Shown in pieces: positions 54,874 through 63,847 of a stretch of 64,000 nucleotides of DNA. The notes beneath the pieces are model-generated. The model was not told the DNA's origin. It did not search any database and saw only the letters and a program-made list of their open reading frames with translations. The stretch spans positions 41,516 to 105,515 of the forward strand of contig JAJFFQ010000048.1 of the NCBI GenBank assembly GCA_021776565.1. Reading direction: 5' to 3'. Each line of letters opens with the position of its first letter. Position 1 is the first letter of the stretch. The translations under genes and the position numbers were made by a program. The stretch comes from Robiginitomaculum sp. GTDB lineage: Bacteria > Pseudomonadota > Alphaproteobacteria > Caulobacterales > Maricaulaceae.

Positions 54874-56493
54874 TTAATTTTGTTCAGACCGGTCTATGCA
54901 CAAATAGCGTGAACGGTGAATGTCAACAATGTTATCTGCCCAACCACTAACCCGTGGATCAACCAGCGCACGGTTTACTTCGTACCACATGGGAATAACA
55001 GGCATGTCATCAAGCATAATTTGCTCTGCTTTTTGCATGAGTGCGGCCCGTTTTTCCACGTCCAGTTCTTTATTGGATCGATCCACAAGATCGTCATATT
55101 CCGGGTTGGAGTATTTGGCATAATTCATTTGACCGGTACGTGTTTCCAGCAAATAGAGGAAATTTTGCGCATCATTATAATCGGCAATCCAGGCACCATC
55201 GCTAACCTCAAACTCACCAGAGCGTAAATTGGCGTAAAGTATCTGAGTCTCTGTGCCGGTAATGGTTACATTCACCCACGGGGCAATATCATTCCAGTCG
55301 GCCTGTACCGCCGGAGCCACACGCGGATTATCGCGGGTATTGCGATAGACGTATTCAAAATTAAGCGGATTGTCCGGCCCAAAACCGGCTTCCATTAAAA
55401 GAGCACGCGCCTGTTCGCGGCGTCCATCCAGGCTTAAATTTGCCCATTTTACGCTGGCACCCTTGGGATAGTTTGCCACCCCCGGCGGCACCAGTGAATA
55501 GGCCGGAATTTGCCCGGATTTGAGTATTTCAGCGGTCATGAAATCCCGATCCAGCGCCATCCCCAGAGCATTGCGCACACGCTTGTCATCAAAGGGTTTC
55601 TTGCGTGTATAAAAGGAAAAATACGTAGTGCCAAGATAAGGGTGTACACGCACAAAACCGGGCAATTGTTTATTCAAAAACTCAAGTTTCTGACCGGGAA
55701 AATCGGTATTCAGATCCAGACGCCCTTCACGCACCTGACGTTCGGCACTGTTATTGTCTACTGTCGGATAATAGAAAATTTCATTCAGGCAAACGTTTTC
55801 CGCATCAAAAAATTGTGGATTCTTGACTGAATGCACAAAGTCATTTGTCCGCCATTCTGTCAATTTGAACGGCCCGTTAACTTGCACGTTTTCTGGCCTG
55901 ATCCATTCACTGCCCTTTTCTGTTACCACATGCGCCGGAACCGGCATGGATGTATAATGGGTCAAAAGCCCCGGCAAATAAGGCGCAGGGTATTCAAGCA
56001 GGATTTCCAAAGTAAGGTCATCTATGGCGCGCACACCCAGCTCTTCCAGAGCCATGGTGCCGTTATTAACCGCTTCTGCATTTTTTATGGCAAACAAAAG
56101 TGATGCATATTGCGCTAATGTATCAGGGTTAAGTATGCGACGAAGAGAGAATACAAAATCATTGGCCGTTACCGGAACCCCATCTGACCAATTGGCGTCA
56201 CGCAAGGTAAAGACCCAGGTTTTCCCATCCTCCGACGCTGACCAGCTCTTGGCCATGCCCGGCACCGGCTCGCCAGCCGCATTTTCTGTAAACAGGCCGA
56301 TAAACATATCGCCAATGATATTATTCTCCCATGTGCCGCTCGATAAATGCGGATCCAGAGACAAGGGTTCTGCAGCATTGCCACGGTGCAGGGTAAGTCC
56401 CGCATCATCCACCTCTTTACCACCACCGCAACCACTCAACACCAGCGCACTAGCGGCAATCAAGCCAAGCGTTAGTCGTGAAAAATATTTCAT
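54874..56493 (-). CDS. Peptide ABC transporter substrate-binding lipoprotein (OppA-like)
   Basis: This 539-aa periplasmic protein has a lipobox, ALVLSGCGGG, so it is lipid-anchored. The SBP_bac_5 signature SLDPHLSSGTWENNIIGDMF and NWSDGVPVTANDFVFSLRRI, VRNALGMALDRDFM and the end EQIMLDDMPVIPMWYEVNRA are typical of oligopeptide binders. It probably serves the two permeases at 57313-59174 on the same strand, from which it is separated by an opposite-strand gene. GGAGAAAATCC precedes the ATG. Confidence 0.94.
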   Translation of the reverse strand: MKYFSRLTLGLIAASALVLSGCGGGKEVDDAGLTLHRGNAAEPLSLDPHLSSGTWENNIIGDMFIGLFTENAAGEPVPGMAKSWSASEDGKTWVFTLRDANWSDGVPVTANDFVFSLRRILNPDTLAQYASLLFAIKNAEAVNNGTMALEELGVRAIDDLTLEILLEYPAPYLPGLLTHYTSMPVPAHVVTEKGSEWIRPENVQVNGPFKLTEWRTNDFVHSVKNPQFFDAENVCLNEIFYYPTVDNNSAERQVREGRLDLNTDFPGQKLEFLNKQLPGFVRVHPYLGTTYFSFYTRKKPFDDKRVRNALGMALDRDFMTAEILKSGQIPAYSLVPPGVANYPKGASVKWANLSLDGRREQARALLMEAGFGPDNPLNFEYVYRNTRDNPRVAPAVQADWNDIAPWVNVTITGTETQILYANLRSGEFEVSDGAWIADYNDAQNFLYLLETRTGQMNYAKYSNPEYDDLVDRSNKELDVEKRAALMQKAEQIMLDDMPVIPMWYEVNRALVDPRVSGWADNIVDIHRSRYLCIDRSEQN

Positions 56494-56563
56494 GGATTTT
56501 CTCCTGCCCGAACAACCTATGGCGGCACTGTCACCAATAGAGGTTAATATAACACATCAAACC

Positions 56564-56581
56564 AATCGACATAATCGACAC
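56564..56581. repeat. 9-nt tandem repeat in the opp/hypothetical divergent region
   Basis: aatcgacat-aatcgacac is a direct tandem of two 9-nt words, about 75 bases upstream of the OppA-like start and within the region shared with the gene at 56660. It could be a regulator site or chance. Confidence 0.3.
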
Positions 56582-56659
56582 GTCTTCTAAAATACAGGTT
56601 AAGATGGCTATATTTAATGCCAAATGATATGACAGACATGCTGATATGGAGAGTTCTCG

Positions 56660-57292
56660 TTGACCAAGACCAAAGCCGTAACACTGGGGTTGATTTTTTT
56701 TGCGGGCGCGGGCGCTTTTTTTCAACCCGCTTTTGCCCAGCAAAACACATCATCAATGAATACCGATGGCTCATTTGCGCAATTGTTGGCATGCCGCGCC
56801 ATGACCGACCCGGTTGAAAAGTCAGCATGTTATGATGCTGCCGTAGATGAAATCCAGCGTGTTGCCCAGGGCGGAAACGTCAGCATTGTTACCGATGTTC
56901 AGATCGAAAATCTGGAACGCGATGCTTTTGGTTTTAATCTTCCCAGCCTTCCAAAACTAAGGCTGCCCACACTTGCCGGGGTACAAAAACACTCCATAGA
57001 TGCCAATAGTGTGAGCGCAAAAGGTGACGGTGCCGGTACGGTTGTCAGCAAGGACAACAAGGGTGAAATTGTCAAAATCACCTTTGACCTTGAACGCATG
57101 GTTTTGCGTCCAAACGGACGCGCGCGGTTTATTCTGACCAATGGTCAATCCTGGGTGCAAACCGATAATAGTCAGATCAGGGTTTCACAACGACGGGCCA
57201 AATTTGTTGAAATCAAAAAAGGCGCCATTGGCAGTTATCTGCTGCGGATTAACGGGGTTAGAAACGCCATTCGGGTCAAACGGGAAAATTAA
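56660..57292 (+). CDS. Secreted protein of unknown function
   Basis: This 210-aa protein has a signal peptide (MTKTKAVTLGLIFFAGAGAF, cut near AFAQQ). The mature part starts with a cysteine pair region (LLACRAMTDPVEKSACYDAA) and has a C-terminal beta-rich part (TFDLERMVLRPNGRARFILT, RVSQRRAKFVEIKKGAIGSY). The start is TTG at 56660 behind GGAGAG; without it the signal peptide would be lost. I do not recognise the family, though the style resembles conserved envelope proteins of alphaproteobacteria. It lies opposite to, and inside, the opp gene set. Confidence 0.75.
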   Translation: MTKTKAVTLGLIFFAGAGAFFQPAFAQQNTSSMNTDGSFAQLLACRAMTDPVEKSACYDAAVDEIQRVAQGGNVSIVTDVQIENLERDAFGFNLPSLPKLRLPTLAGVQKHSIDANSVSAKGDGAGTVVSKDNKGEIVKITFDLERMVLRPNGRARFILTNGQSWVQTDNSQIRVSQRRAKFVEIKKGAIGSYLLRINGVRNAIRVKREN

Positions 57293-57312
57293 GCCCCGTA
57301 TATACGGTCTAT

Positions 57313-58248
57313 CTAACGGTCTTTGGGGTCGATTGCGTCGCGAAGACCATCGCCAATAAAGTTAAAACAGAACAACGTCACCATCATCGCAATTGCCGGG
57401 AACATCAGTGTCCAGGGCATGGTTTCCATGTCCTGCGCCCCATTGGCAATCAATTTGCCAAGCGAGGTCAGTGGCTCTTGCACGCCAAGGCCTAAAAAGC
57501 TTAAAAAACTTTCTGCCAAAATCACTGACGGGATGGTCAAGGTGACATAAACCACCACCGGGCCTAAAACATTTGGTACAATATGGCGACGGATTATGGT
57601 AAAGGGGCGCACCCCGGCAGCCTCGGCAGCCTCAATAAATTCCTTGCCTTTCAAGGCGATAGTTTGCCCCCGCACAATACGCGCCATAGTCAACCATTCC
57701 ACTGCACCAATGGCCACAAAAATAAGCAGGATATTCAAGGCTGGTTTACCCGTGGTGAAATCCTTGAATACCACCATCAAAATGATAACAAAAAAGATAA
57801 ATGGCATGGCATAAAGCGTATCCACAACACGCATCATAAATTCATCAACCTTGCCACCAATATAGCCTGCCGTTGCACCCCAGATCACGCCGATAACCAG
57901 AGACACGAACGTGGCGATCACGCCCACGGCCAAAGAGACCCGCAGACCATAGAGCAAGCGCACAAAAAGATCACGTCCCTGACTATCTGTGCCAAAAACA
58001 AACCATTGGTCAAAGGTGGGCGCATTACCAACATTGAGCTTGTAAACATGGTCATATTCATGAGGCCAGACCCATGGCCCGACAATCGCCAGAAGCGTAA
58101 TAATTGAAAGCACAATAAAACCGGTGACTGCGGCGCGATTGCGCATCAGGCGCGCCCGGGCATCATCCCAAAGGGAGCGACCCTGAACAGCGGCCTGTTT
58201 CATAAGCTCTTCCTTGCGGGCATTTTGGGATGTGTCAATCATGCTCAA
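57313..58248 (-). CDS. Peptide ABC transporter permease (OppC/DppC type)
   Basis: This 311-aa protein has six membrane helices. The N-terminal OppC extension (DDARARLMRNRAAVTGFIVL) and the EAA loop EAAEAAGVRPFTIIRRHIVP are clear, as is FFVGTDSQGRDLFVRLL-type VFGTDSQGRDLFVRLLYGLR. It forms the membrane channel with the OppB-type protein, whose stop overlaps its start by 4 bases. No ATP-binding subunit gene (OppD/OppF) is in the window. Confidence 0.94.
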   Translation of the reverse strand: MSMIDTSQNARKEELMKQAAVQGRSLWDDARARLMRNRAAVTGFIVLSIITLLAIVGPWVWPHEYDHVYKLNVGNAPTFDQWFVFGTDSQGRDLFVRLLYGLRVSLAVGVIATFVSLVIGVIWGATAGYIGGKVDEFMMRVVDTLYAMPFIFFVIILMVVFKDFTTGKPALNILLIFVAIGAVEWLTMARIVRGQTIALKGKEFIEAAEAAGVRPFTIIRRHIVPNVLGPVVVYVTLTIPSVILAESFLSFLGLGVQEPLTSLGKLIANGAQDMETMPWTLMFPAIAMMVTLFCFNFIGDGLRDAIDPKDR

Positions 58249-59174
58249 TCGTACCGCACTTTGGGATCAAGAACGCCATAAAGAATGTCGGCAACCAAAT
58301 TCAAAAGTATTATCAGTGTCGCATATAAAATAACGACGCCCATAACCACTGTGTAATCACGTTGCAACGCCCCCATTACAAATTGTCGGCCAATGCCAGG
58401 CAGGGCAAAAATTTGTTCAACCACGATAGAACCGGTTAGCAGTGCCGCTGTTGCCGGGCCAAGATAGCTGACCAGTGGCAAAATCGCAGCGCGAAGTGCG
58501 TGGCGAAATACCACAGCATAGCCAGGCAGGCCTTTGGCATAGGCCGTGCGAATGTAATTGGAGCGCAGGGTTTCAATCATGCTGGCCCGCATGAGCCGCG
58601 AAATAATGGCAATTTGCGGTAAGGCAAGCGTAATAACCGGTAATAGCAAATGTGTGAATGTTAACTGTCCTCGATCCAACCCTGCGGTGGGTAACCAGCC
58701 CAGATAAAGGCCAAAGATCAGCGCCAGAACCGGCCCGGTTACAAAGGGCGGGATACTGATCCCGGTCATGGCCATTCCCATGACCGCAAAATCCCCGACC
58801 TGATTTTGCCTGAGCGCGGCAAACCCGCCAAGCATGCTGCCGATAATGACGGCAAGGCTCATGGCAGACAGACCAAGTGTGGCGCTAACGGGAAACCCTT
58901 CGGCAATAATATTGCTGACCGTCTTGTCCTTGTATTTCATTGAGGGGCCAAGATCGCCTTTGGACAAGTCCTTCAAATAATAACCAAATTGGGTGGCTAT
59001 GGGTTTGTCCAGGTGAAACTTTTCGGCCAAACGCGCCTTGATGGCTTCGGGAATGGGCCGTTCCAGATCAAACGGGCTGCCCGGCGCCGAACGCATCAAA
59101 AAGAAGGCAAGCGTAATGATAATAAAGATAGTGGGGATGGCAACAAACAGACGGCGTATCAAAAATCCAAACAT
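58245..59174 (-). CDS. Peptide ABC transporter permease (OppB/DppB type)
   Basis: This 309-aa protein with six membrane helices has the DppB start LIRRLFVAIPTIFIIITLAF and RSAPGSPFDLERPIPEAIKA, the EAA loop YIRTAYAKGLPGYAVVFRHA and VVEQIFALPGIGRQFVMGAL. It is first in the minus-strand order OppB-OppC-(opposite gene)-OppA. Confidence 0.95.
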   Translation of the reverse strand: MFGFLIRRLFVAIPTIFIIITLAFFLMRSAPGSPFDLERPIPEAIKARLAEKFHLDKPIATQFGYYLKDLSKGDLGPSMKYKDKTVSNIIAEGFPVSATLGLSAMSLAVIIGSMLGGFAALRQNQVGDFAVMGMAMTGISIPPFVTGPVLALIFGLYLGWLPTAGLDRGQLTFTHLLLPVITLALPQIAIISRLMRASMIETLRSNYIRTAYAKGLPGYAVVFRHALRAAILPLVSYLGPATAALLTGSIVVEQIFALPGIGRQFVMGALQRDYTVVMGVVILYATLIILLNLVADILYGVLDPKVRYD

Positions 59175-59435
59175 GAAACACCGTTTTTGAGATTGAATCG
59201 GGGCCGAAACCTTTCATGCGGCTGAATGACTGTCAACGTGCTGTTATGGACTTTGCACGGGCAATTTCAGTCACTCGCACAACGTCAGCAAAACCACTCA
59301 ACAAGATGTGAACGGCACTGTGTTGCACACAAGGCAGTGTCGAGGCAGACTGCACCATGAAATGTTGATTTATATCTGCTGGCGGCGTGGTTACTCAAAT
59401 TATGCAACCGGATGAAACCCGATCAGGAATACAAC

Positions 59436-60002
59436 ATGCTGTTTTTTAGTTCTTTTGTGCGTATTTGTGCCCTTACCACAATGCTGGTAATAGGCAGCGT
59501 CACCACAACTAATGCCTCTGAACCGCAAACCAACCAAACTGTCAGTAAAAGTGTGCGTATTCGCACGGTTACGCCTGATTTTGCTGTGGCCCCGCAACTA
59601 AACTTAAGTGACATCCAAAGGGCTGCTGCAAAAGGCTATACGCGTATCATCAATAACCGCCCAGACGGTGAAGGCGGGTCAGACCAGCCCGCCAGCGCCG
59701 CACTGGCCAGGGCTGCCAAAGAGGCGGGTATTGAATATCTCTATATCCCGTTTCGCTCCGGGCATGTTACCGAAGATGCTTTTGAGCAAACTAAACTTGC
59801 ATTTGCTGACCATGCTGGAAAAACTGTTTCTTTTTGCCGCTCTGGAACACGAGCCATCACCATCTGGGCCATGGCACAAAGCGCGTTGGGAACAATGTCG
59901 CCAGAGGAAACCATCCGGGCCGCACGCCAGGCCGGTTATGATCTGGGCCGCAAGCGCGCACAACTTAACGCGTTGGCCGCAGACCAAGCAGCTACTGAGT
60001 AA
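59436..60002 (+). CDS. Exported DUF442 / TIGR01244-type phosphatase-like protein
   Basis: This 188-aa protein has a signal peptide (LFFSSFVRICALTTMLVIGS, cut near NASEP). The fold resembles dual-specificity phosphatases: TVTPDFAVAPQLNLSDIQRA, GYTRIINNRPDGEGGSDQPA, and the active-site loop VSFCRSGTRAITIW, which fits CxxxxxR (Cys-Arg-Ser-Gly-Thr-Arg gives only CX4R, so phosphatase use is uncertain). In other bacteria this domain is fused to a metallo-beta-lactamase-fold sulfur enzyme; an MBL gene lies 1.4 kb downstream here. The ATG at 59436 follows AGGAATACAAC. Confidence 0.82.
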   Translation: MLFFSSFVRICALTTMLVIGSVTTTNASEPQTNQTVSKSVRIRTVTPDFAVAPQLNLSDIQRAAAKGYTRIINNRPDGEGGSDQPASAALARAAKEAGIEYLYIPFRSGHVTEDAFEQTKLAFADHAGKTVSFCRSGTRAITIWAMAQSALGTMSPEETIRAARQAGYDLGRKRAQLNALAADQAATE

Positions 60003-60014
60003 GCTGAACCTAAA

Positions 60015-60371
60015 CTAACGATGCACCACAATACGCGGAGACGGGCAATGCGCCGTACGCACAACAGGAATTTCAAGCACACCAGCTTTATCAGTACGTG
60101 CCAGATAGGTGTTGCACGCACTGCCAGCCTCATTTTCGATGACGATGGTGGCGATCTGACCTGGCGTACTCAACACAGCACCGCGCCCCGGAAGCGCCAA
60201 CATCATCACAGGCACGTCTTTCTGCGCAGCCATGCGCACCTTTTGCACTCTATCATTTGGCGAGGCAGCAAAGGCAAGGACAGAAGACGCTGCAAACAGG
60301 CCAATACCGACAATGCCTACAACCATAAACCGCTTCACAGAAAAGCCATGAATTTTGTTTATTTGTATCAT
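60015..60371 (-). CDS. Small secreted protein of unknown function
   Basis: This 118-aa protein has a signal peptide (RFMVVGIVGIGLFAASSVLA, cut near AFAASP). The mature 80 residues include two cysteines (GSACNTYLARTDKAG; TAHCPSPRIVVH) that could form a disulphide. No family was recognised. It is convergent with the DUF442 gene and diverges from the ATP-grasp-like gene. Confidence 0.6.
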   Translation of the reverse strand: MIQINKIHGFSVKRFMVVGIVGIGLFAASSVLAFAASPNDRVQKVRMAAQKDVPVMMLALPGRGAVLSTPGQIATIVIENEAGSACNTYLARTDKAGVLEIPVVRTAHCPSPRIVVHR

Positions 60372-60454
60372 TTTGCAACGCCCACACCAATAATCAGGTA
60401 TGGTGTCGCAAAGCCCACGCCGCTTTGAACGCGCGCTAAATCAGGACAATATCA

Positions 60455-61405
60455 TTGAATTACCAAAAACCCCCGAATGTCTGGTGGAGCGATCTGGCCC
60501 TTGAACGCAATGGTCTGCGCGCCCGTAAAACCGGGGCATTGATACCCTACCGCCTCGGCAATTTGATCGCCATCTGGCGAGGATTTGCCAATTATCTGGC
60601 GACACAGGGGCTGCGTCTTGCGGCCAGTCTACAAGCCGTTCGACCTATCCGCATTGCCTTTACCCCCCATCGGCCTCGACCCTGGTACCTTATCTGGTCT
60701 GTGTTGCATGCGGCGGGAGGCAGGATCATTACTGATCCACAAAAAGCCGATGCGGTTTTTTATTTTGAAGACACGACAACGCGCAAAGATAATCCGGCAA
60801 ACAGTCTGCCCTGCCCCACGCACACAATTCGCCAGATCAATTGCGCCTGCCTGGACGTTTCCAAATCCAGAGTTGCCGAAGCCTTTGAGGAAGTTTTTGG
60901 TTATCCGCTAGCTCTGGATCCCACCATCTGGGAAGGGCTGGCCGTTGAAAAATCAGAACTGAACGGCGCCCATGACGGGCGTGTCATTAGCTGTCCGGCG
61001 GAACGTAAACCCGGCAAAGCCTATGAACATTTGATAGACAATTCAGACAATGGACGTGTTGTTGAAGATTACCGTGCACCGACGATAGGCGGAGAGATCG
61101 CGCTTGTTTATATCAAACAACGGGCCATGAATTACCGGTTTGCAAATTGTAATGACAAGGTATTGTTGCGCCGACCGGAACAAGTGTTTTCCGTTACCGA
61201 GCGTGAAAAATTGAAACAGTTCTGCGCCGCGATGAACCTTGACTGGGGCGGCATAGATGTTTTGCGGGATCGGCAAACTGGCCGCATCTATGTTGTTGAT
61301 GTAAACAAGACAGATATGGGGCCACCAACGGCCCTGTCGCTAACTAAACAGGTGCGTTCTGTCAGGATTTTGTCCCGCACATTTCGCGACTATATGAACA
61401 GCTAG
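60455..61405 (+). CDS. ATP-grasp-like protein of unknown function
   Basis: This 316-aa cytosolic protein has a C-terminal block MNLDWGGIDVLRDRQTGRIY, then VVDVNKTDMGPPTALSLT. The spacing Asp...Asp-Val-Asn fits the metal-binding end of ATP-grasp ligases. The middle part (ERKPGKAYEHLIDNSDNGRV) could hold the nucleotide lysines. The N-terminal 100 residues (GLRARKTGALIPYRLGNLIA; RIAFTPHRPRPWYLIWSVLH) match nothing I know. The TTG at 60455 follows AGGA. The MBL-fold gene starts 8 bases after the stop, so the two are probably one unit. Substrate unknown. Confidence 0.65.
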   Translation: MNYQKPPNVWWSDLALERNGLRARKTGALIPYRLGNLIAIWRGFANYLATQGLRLAASLQAVRPIRIAFTPHRPRPWYLIWSVLHAAGGRIITDPQKADAVFYFEDTTTRKDNPANSLPCPTHTIRQINCACLDVSKSRVAEAFEEVFGYPLALDPTIWEGLAVEKSELNGAHDGRVISCPAERKPGKAYEHLIDNSDNGRVVEDYRAPTIGGEIALVYIKQRAMNYRFANCNDKVLLRRPEQVFSVTEREKLKQFCAAMNLDWGGIDVLRDRQTGRIYVVDVNKTDMGPPTALSLTKQVRSVRILSRTFRDYMNS

Positions 61406-61413
61406 GATCGACA

Positions 61414-62319
61414 TTGTTGGCAAACACCATTCCCTATATCCGTGATTTTGACCCCGCATACGGCCATCTTGTCAGAATGTATGACAATGTTCGACGGTTG
61501 ACAGCCAACAATCCAAGTCCGTTTTCCGCCTGGGGCACCAATGTCTATGTCGTCGGCAAAGATGAAGTCAACATCATAGACCCTGGCCCCAACAACGATG
61601 AACATTTTGAAACATTGATCCATGCCCTTAAAGACGAATGCGTTACCCGGGTGTTTGTCACACACCATCATCTTGACCATTCACCCATGGCCAACCGTCT
61701 GGCAGCCCATTATGGCTGCCAGACATACGGCTTTGGCCCTCCGCGACACCTGCCCGTCAGCAATGATATTCATCTCGAAGAGGGTGATGATCTGCATTTT
61801 TCGCCAGAGATAAAAATTCATGACGGGCAAATGTTTGAAGGCAAGGGCTGGACAATTGAAGCGATACACACACCGGGTCATACCTCCAACCATGTCTGCT
61901 ATGCCGTGCAAGGCGATAACGCTCTGATATGCGGGGATCATGTAATGGCCTGGTCTACCTCGGTGATTAGTCCACCGGATGGTGATATGGGTGAATATCT
62001 GCACTCATTACAAAAAATTCTTGATCGTAATTATGCAACGCTTTGGCCCGGTCACGGTGCCGCCATTACTGATACGGCACCGTTCATCCGCGCCTATATT
62101 GCGCACCGGCATGAACGCAATACACAAATTCTGGCCCAGCTAAAAGACGGGCAAAGCCAGATCAAGGATATGGTGCCGATCATGTATGCAGACGTGGACA
62201 AGCGCCTTTACCCCGCAGCCTGCCATTCTGTGCTGGCCCACATTATTCACATGGTCAAAAATGGTGTTGTCGTCTGCGCGGATGAACCCGGGCTGGATAG
62301 CCAGTACACGCTCGCTTGA
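61414..62319 (+). CDS. MBL-fold metallo-hydrolase (LACTB2-like)
   Basis: This 301-aa protein has the two-metal motif VTHHHLDHSPMANRL (HxHxDH as HHHLDH), then IHTPGHTSNHVCYAV, ICGDHVMAW and LWPGHGAAI with the remaining ligands. The C-terminal winged-helix-like tail (PAACHSVLAHIIHMVKNGVV) is typical of the LACTB2 group, some of which are endoribonucleases; others are thioesterases or hydrolases. The start is TTG. It follows the ATP-grasp-like gene by 8 bases. Confidence 0.88.
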   Translation: MLANTIPYIRDFDPAYGHLVRMYDNVRRLTANNPSPFSAWGTNVYVVGKDEVNIIDPGPNNDEHFETLIHALKDECVTRVFVTHHHLDHSPMANRLAAHYGCQTYGFGPPRHLPVSNDIHLEEGDDLHFSPEIKIHDGQMFEGKGWTIEAIHTPGHTSNHVCYAVQGDNALICGDHVMAWSTSVISPPDGDMGEYLHSLQKILDRNYATLWPGHGAAITDTAPFIRAYIAHRHERNTQILAQLKDGQSQIKDMVPIMYADVDKRLYPAACHSVLAHIIHMVKNGVVVCADEPGLDSQYTLA

Positions 62320-62324
62320 ATTTG

Positions 62325-62687
62325 TTACCAGGCAATCCAGGAACGCGGATTGTCGATGGACAAACCATCATTGGCACGTATTAACCCGACAATCGATCGT
62401 GCCAGATACCACAGGGCCAGCACCGGGATAAGCAAAAACCCGACAAACACAAAACAGAGCAAAACAACAATAACGCTATAAAGCAGGCCAATCCAGAACG
62501 TGCGTATTTGATAGACAAGGTGGCTACGTGGCCCCATTGGTGCCCGGCCCAAAGCACTATAGGCAATGATGACGCCAATGATGCCGGTAAACGGCACCAC
62601 GATATTGGCGATATAAAGAATATAAACCAGTTTGGTTTTTTGACGGAGGTCTTCGGCCGGATTTGGTACGGGTTCCATGTCGATCAT
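62325..62687 (-). CDS. DUF4870-like small membrane protein
   Basis: This 120-aa protein has a short polar start (MEPVPNPAEDLRQKTKLVYI) and three to four hydrophobic segments (LYIANIVVPFTGIIGVIIAY; FWIGLLYSVIVVLLCFVFVG; LLIPVLALWYLARSIVGLIR). The layout matches DUF4870/Tic20-like membrane proteins of unknown function. ATG 62687 was chosen because the upstream extension is not protein-like. It is convergent with the MBL gene (5-base gap). Confidence 0.72.
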   Translation of the reverse strand: MIDMEPVPNPAEDLRQKTKLVYILYIANIVVPFTGIIGVIIAYSALGRAPMGPRSHLVYQIRTFWIGLLYSVIVVLLCFVFVGFLLIPVLALWYLARSIVGLIRANDGLSIDNPRSWIAW

Positions 62688-62768
62688 AATATCATCTCGC
62701 GTTTGAAATAAATATCCTAGCGGCACCGGGCAACAAAGGCTAGCATGGGAAAAGTTGATGAGGACAAC

Positions 62769-63089
62769 ATGCACATAGCAACAACTGATTTTTTACCGGG
62801 CTACACAATTGAAACATCACTGGGCATAGCCCGAGGCAGCGTGGTGCGGGCGCGGTTTTTTGGCCGGGATTTTATCGCCGCTCTAAGAAACCTGGTGGGC
62901 GGAGAGGTGAACGAATATACAAACCTTCTGGCCGAATCCCGTGAACAATCCCTGGAACGTATGATCCATCACGCCCAGTCATTAGGCGCCGATGCGGTGG
63001 TCAATGTGCGCTTTACCTCTAACACCATTATGGAAGGCACTGCAGAAATGCTGGCTTATGGCACCGCCGTAACGTTGGCAAAGGCATGA
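62769..63089 (+). CDS. YbjQ family protein (UPF0145, heavy-metal-binding fold)
   Basis: This 106-aa protein matches YbjQ: ATTDFLPGYTIETSLGIARG, SVVRARFFGRDFIAALRNLV, GGEVNEYTNLLAESREQSLE, and ADAVVNVRFTSN. Members form pentamers of unknown function. The ATG at 62769 follows GAGGACAAC; an in-frame ATG at 62745 is an alternative start. Its stop overlaps the lepB start by 4 bases. Confidence 0.88.
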   Translation: MHIATTDFLPGYTIETSLGIARGSVVRARFFGRDFIAALRNLVGGEVNEYTNLLAESREQSLERMIHHAQSLGADAVVNVRFTSNTIMEGTAEMLAYGTAVTLAKA

Positions 63090-63847
63090 CCCCTGAACAA
63101 TTGGAAAAAGTTAAGGCCGAAGTCATTGACTGGGTGCGTTTCATTACGCTGTTCCTGATCGGTTTTTATCTGTTTTCAACATTTTTTTATGCGTTATTTT
63201 TTATCCCGTCCGGCTCCATGCGTCCCAATCTGGAAGTTGGAGATCGCTTCATTGCCTCCAAATGGGCCTATGGCTGGTCTCGTCATTCCCTGCCCTGGGG
63301 TGTGGCGCGGCTTTTACCGCCAGGACAAAAAAGAGTGTTTGGTCATCTGCCCAAAAGGGGCGATGTTGCCGTTTTTGTAAACCCGACAAACAACATGGTC
63401 ATGATTAAACGGGTGATTGGTCTGCCCGGCGATGTTATCGAGACCCGGGGTGGGCGGCTTTATATCAACGGCGATCGGGTGTCCCGCACGTTTATGCGTA
63501 TGACCCGGTTTCGTGACCATTACGGGCAGATACGCACTGCACAGGTTTATGCAGAAAGTTTTGCGGACAAGCAAAGGGCGCACACGGTTTATGAGTTTTC
63601 TGACCAGATGGTTTTGCCCGGTTGGTCACCTGACGATTCGGGGCCGTTCACGGTCAGGGAAGGTCACGTTTTTATGATGGGTGATAATCGTGACAACTCA
63701 AATGACAGTCGCTCGCCTCATGGCCCGGGGCAAGTGCCACTGGAAAATCTTGTTGGTAAAGCCCAAACCGTGCTTTTCACCTTTGCCCGGTGTCGCCATG
63801 AACCGGGACTGGATTGCCCAAGTGGCCGATTATGGCGATTATTTTAA
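63086..63847 (+). CDS. lepB: Signal peptidase I
   Basis: LepB removes signal peptides from proteins crossing the inner membrane. The 253-aa product has one N-terminal membrane helix (FITLFLIGFYLFSTFFYALF), the catalytic Ser44 in FIPSGSMRPNLEVGDRF, the Lys108 base in VMIKRVIGLPGDVIE, and MMGDNRDNSNDSR. A family-typical insertion (FGHLPKRGDVAVFVNP) precedes the Lys. It overlaps ybjQ by 4 bases. Confidence 0.95.
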   Translation: MTPEQLEKVKAEVIDWVRFITLFLIGFYLFSTFFYALFFIPSGSMRPNLEVGDRFIASKWAYGWSRHSLPWGVARLLPPGQKRVFGHLPKRGDVAVFVNPTNNMVMIKRVIGLPGDVIETRGGRLYINGDRVSRTFMRMTRFRDHYGQIRTAQVYAESFADKQRAHTVYEFSDQMVLPGWSPDDSGPFTVREGHVFMMGDNRDNSNDSRSPHGPGQVPLENLVGKAQTVLFTFARCRHEPGLDCPSGRLWRLF

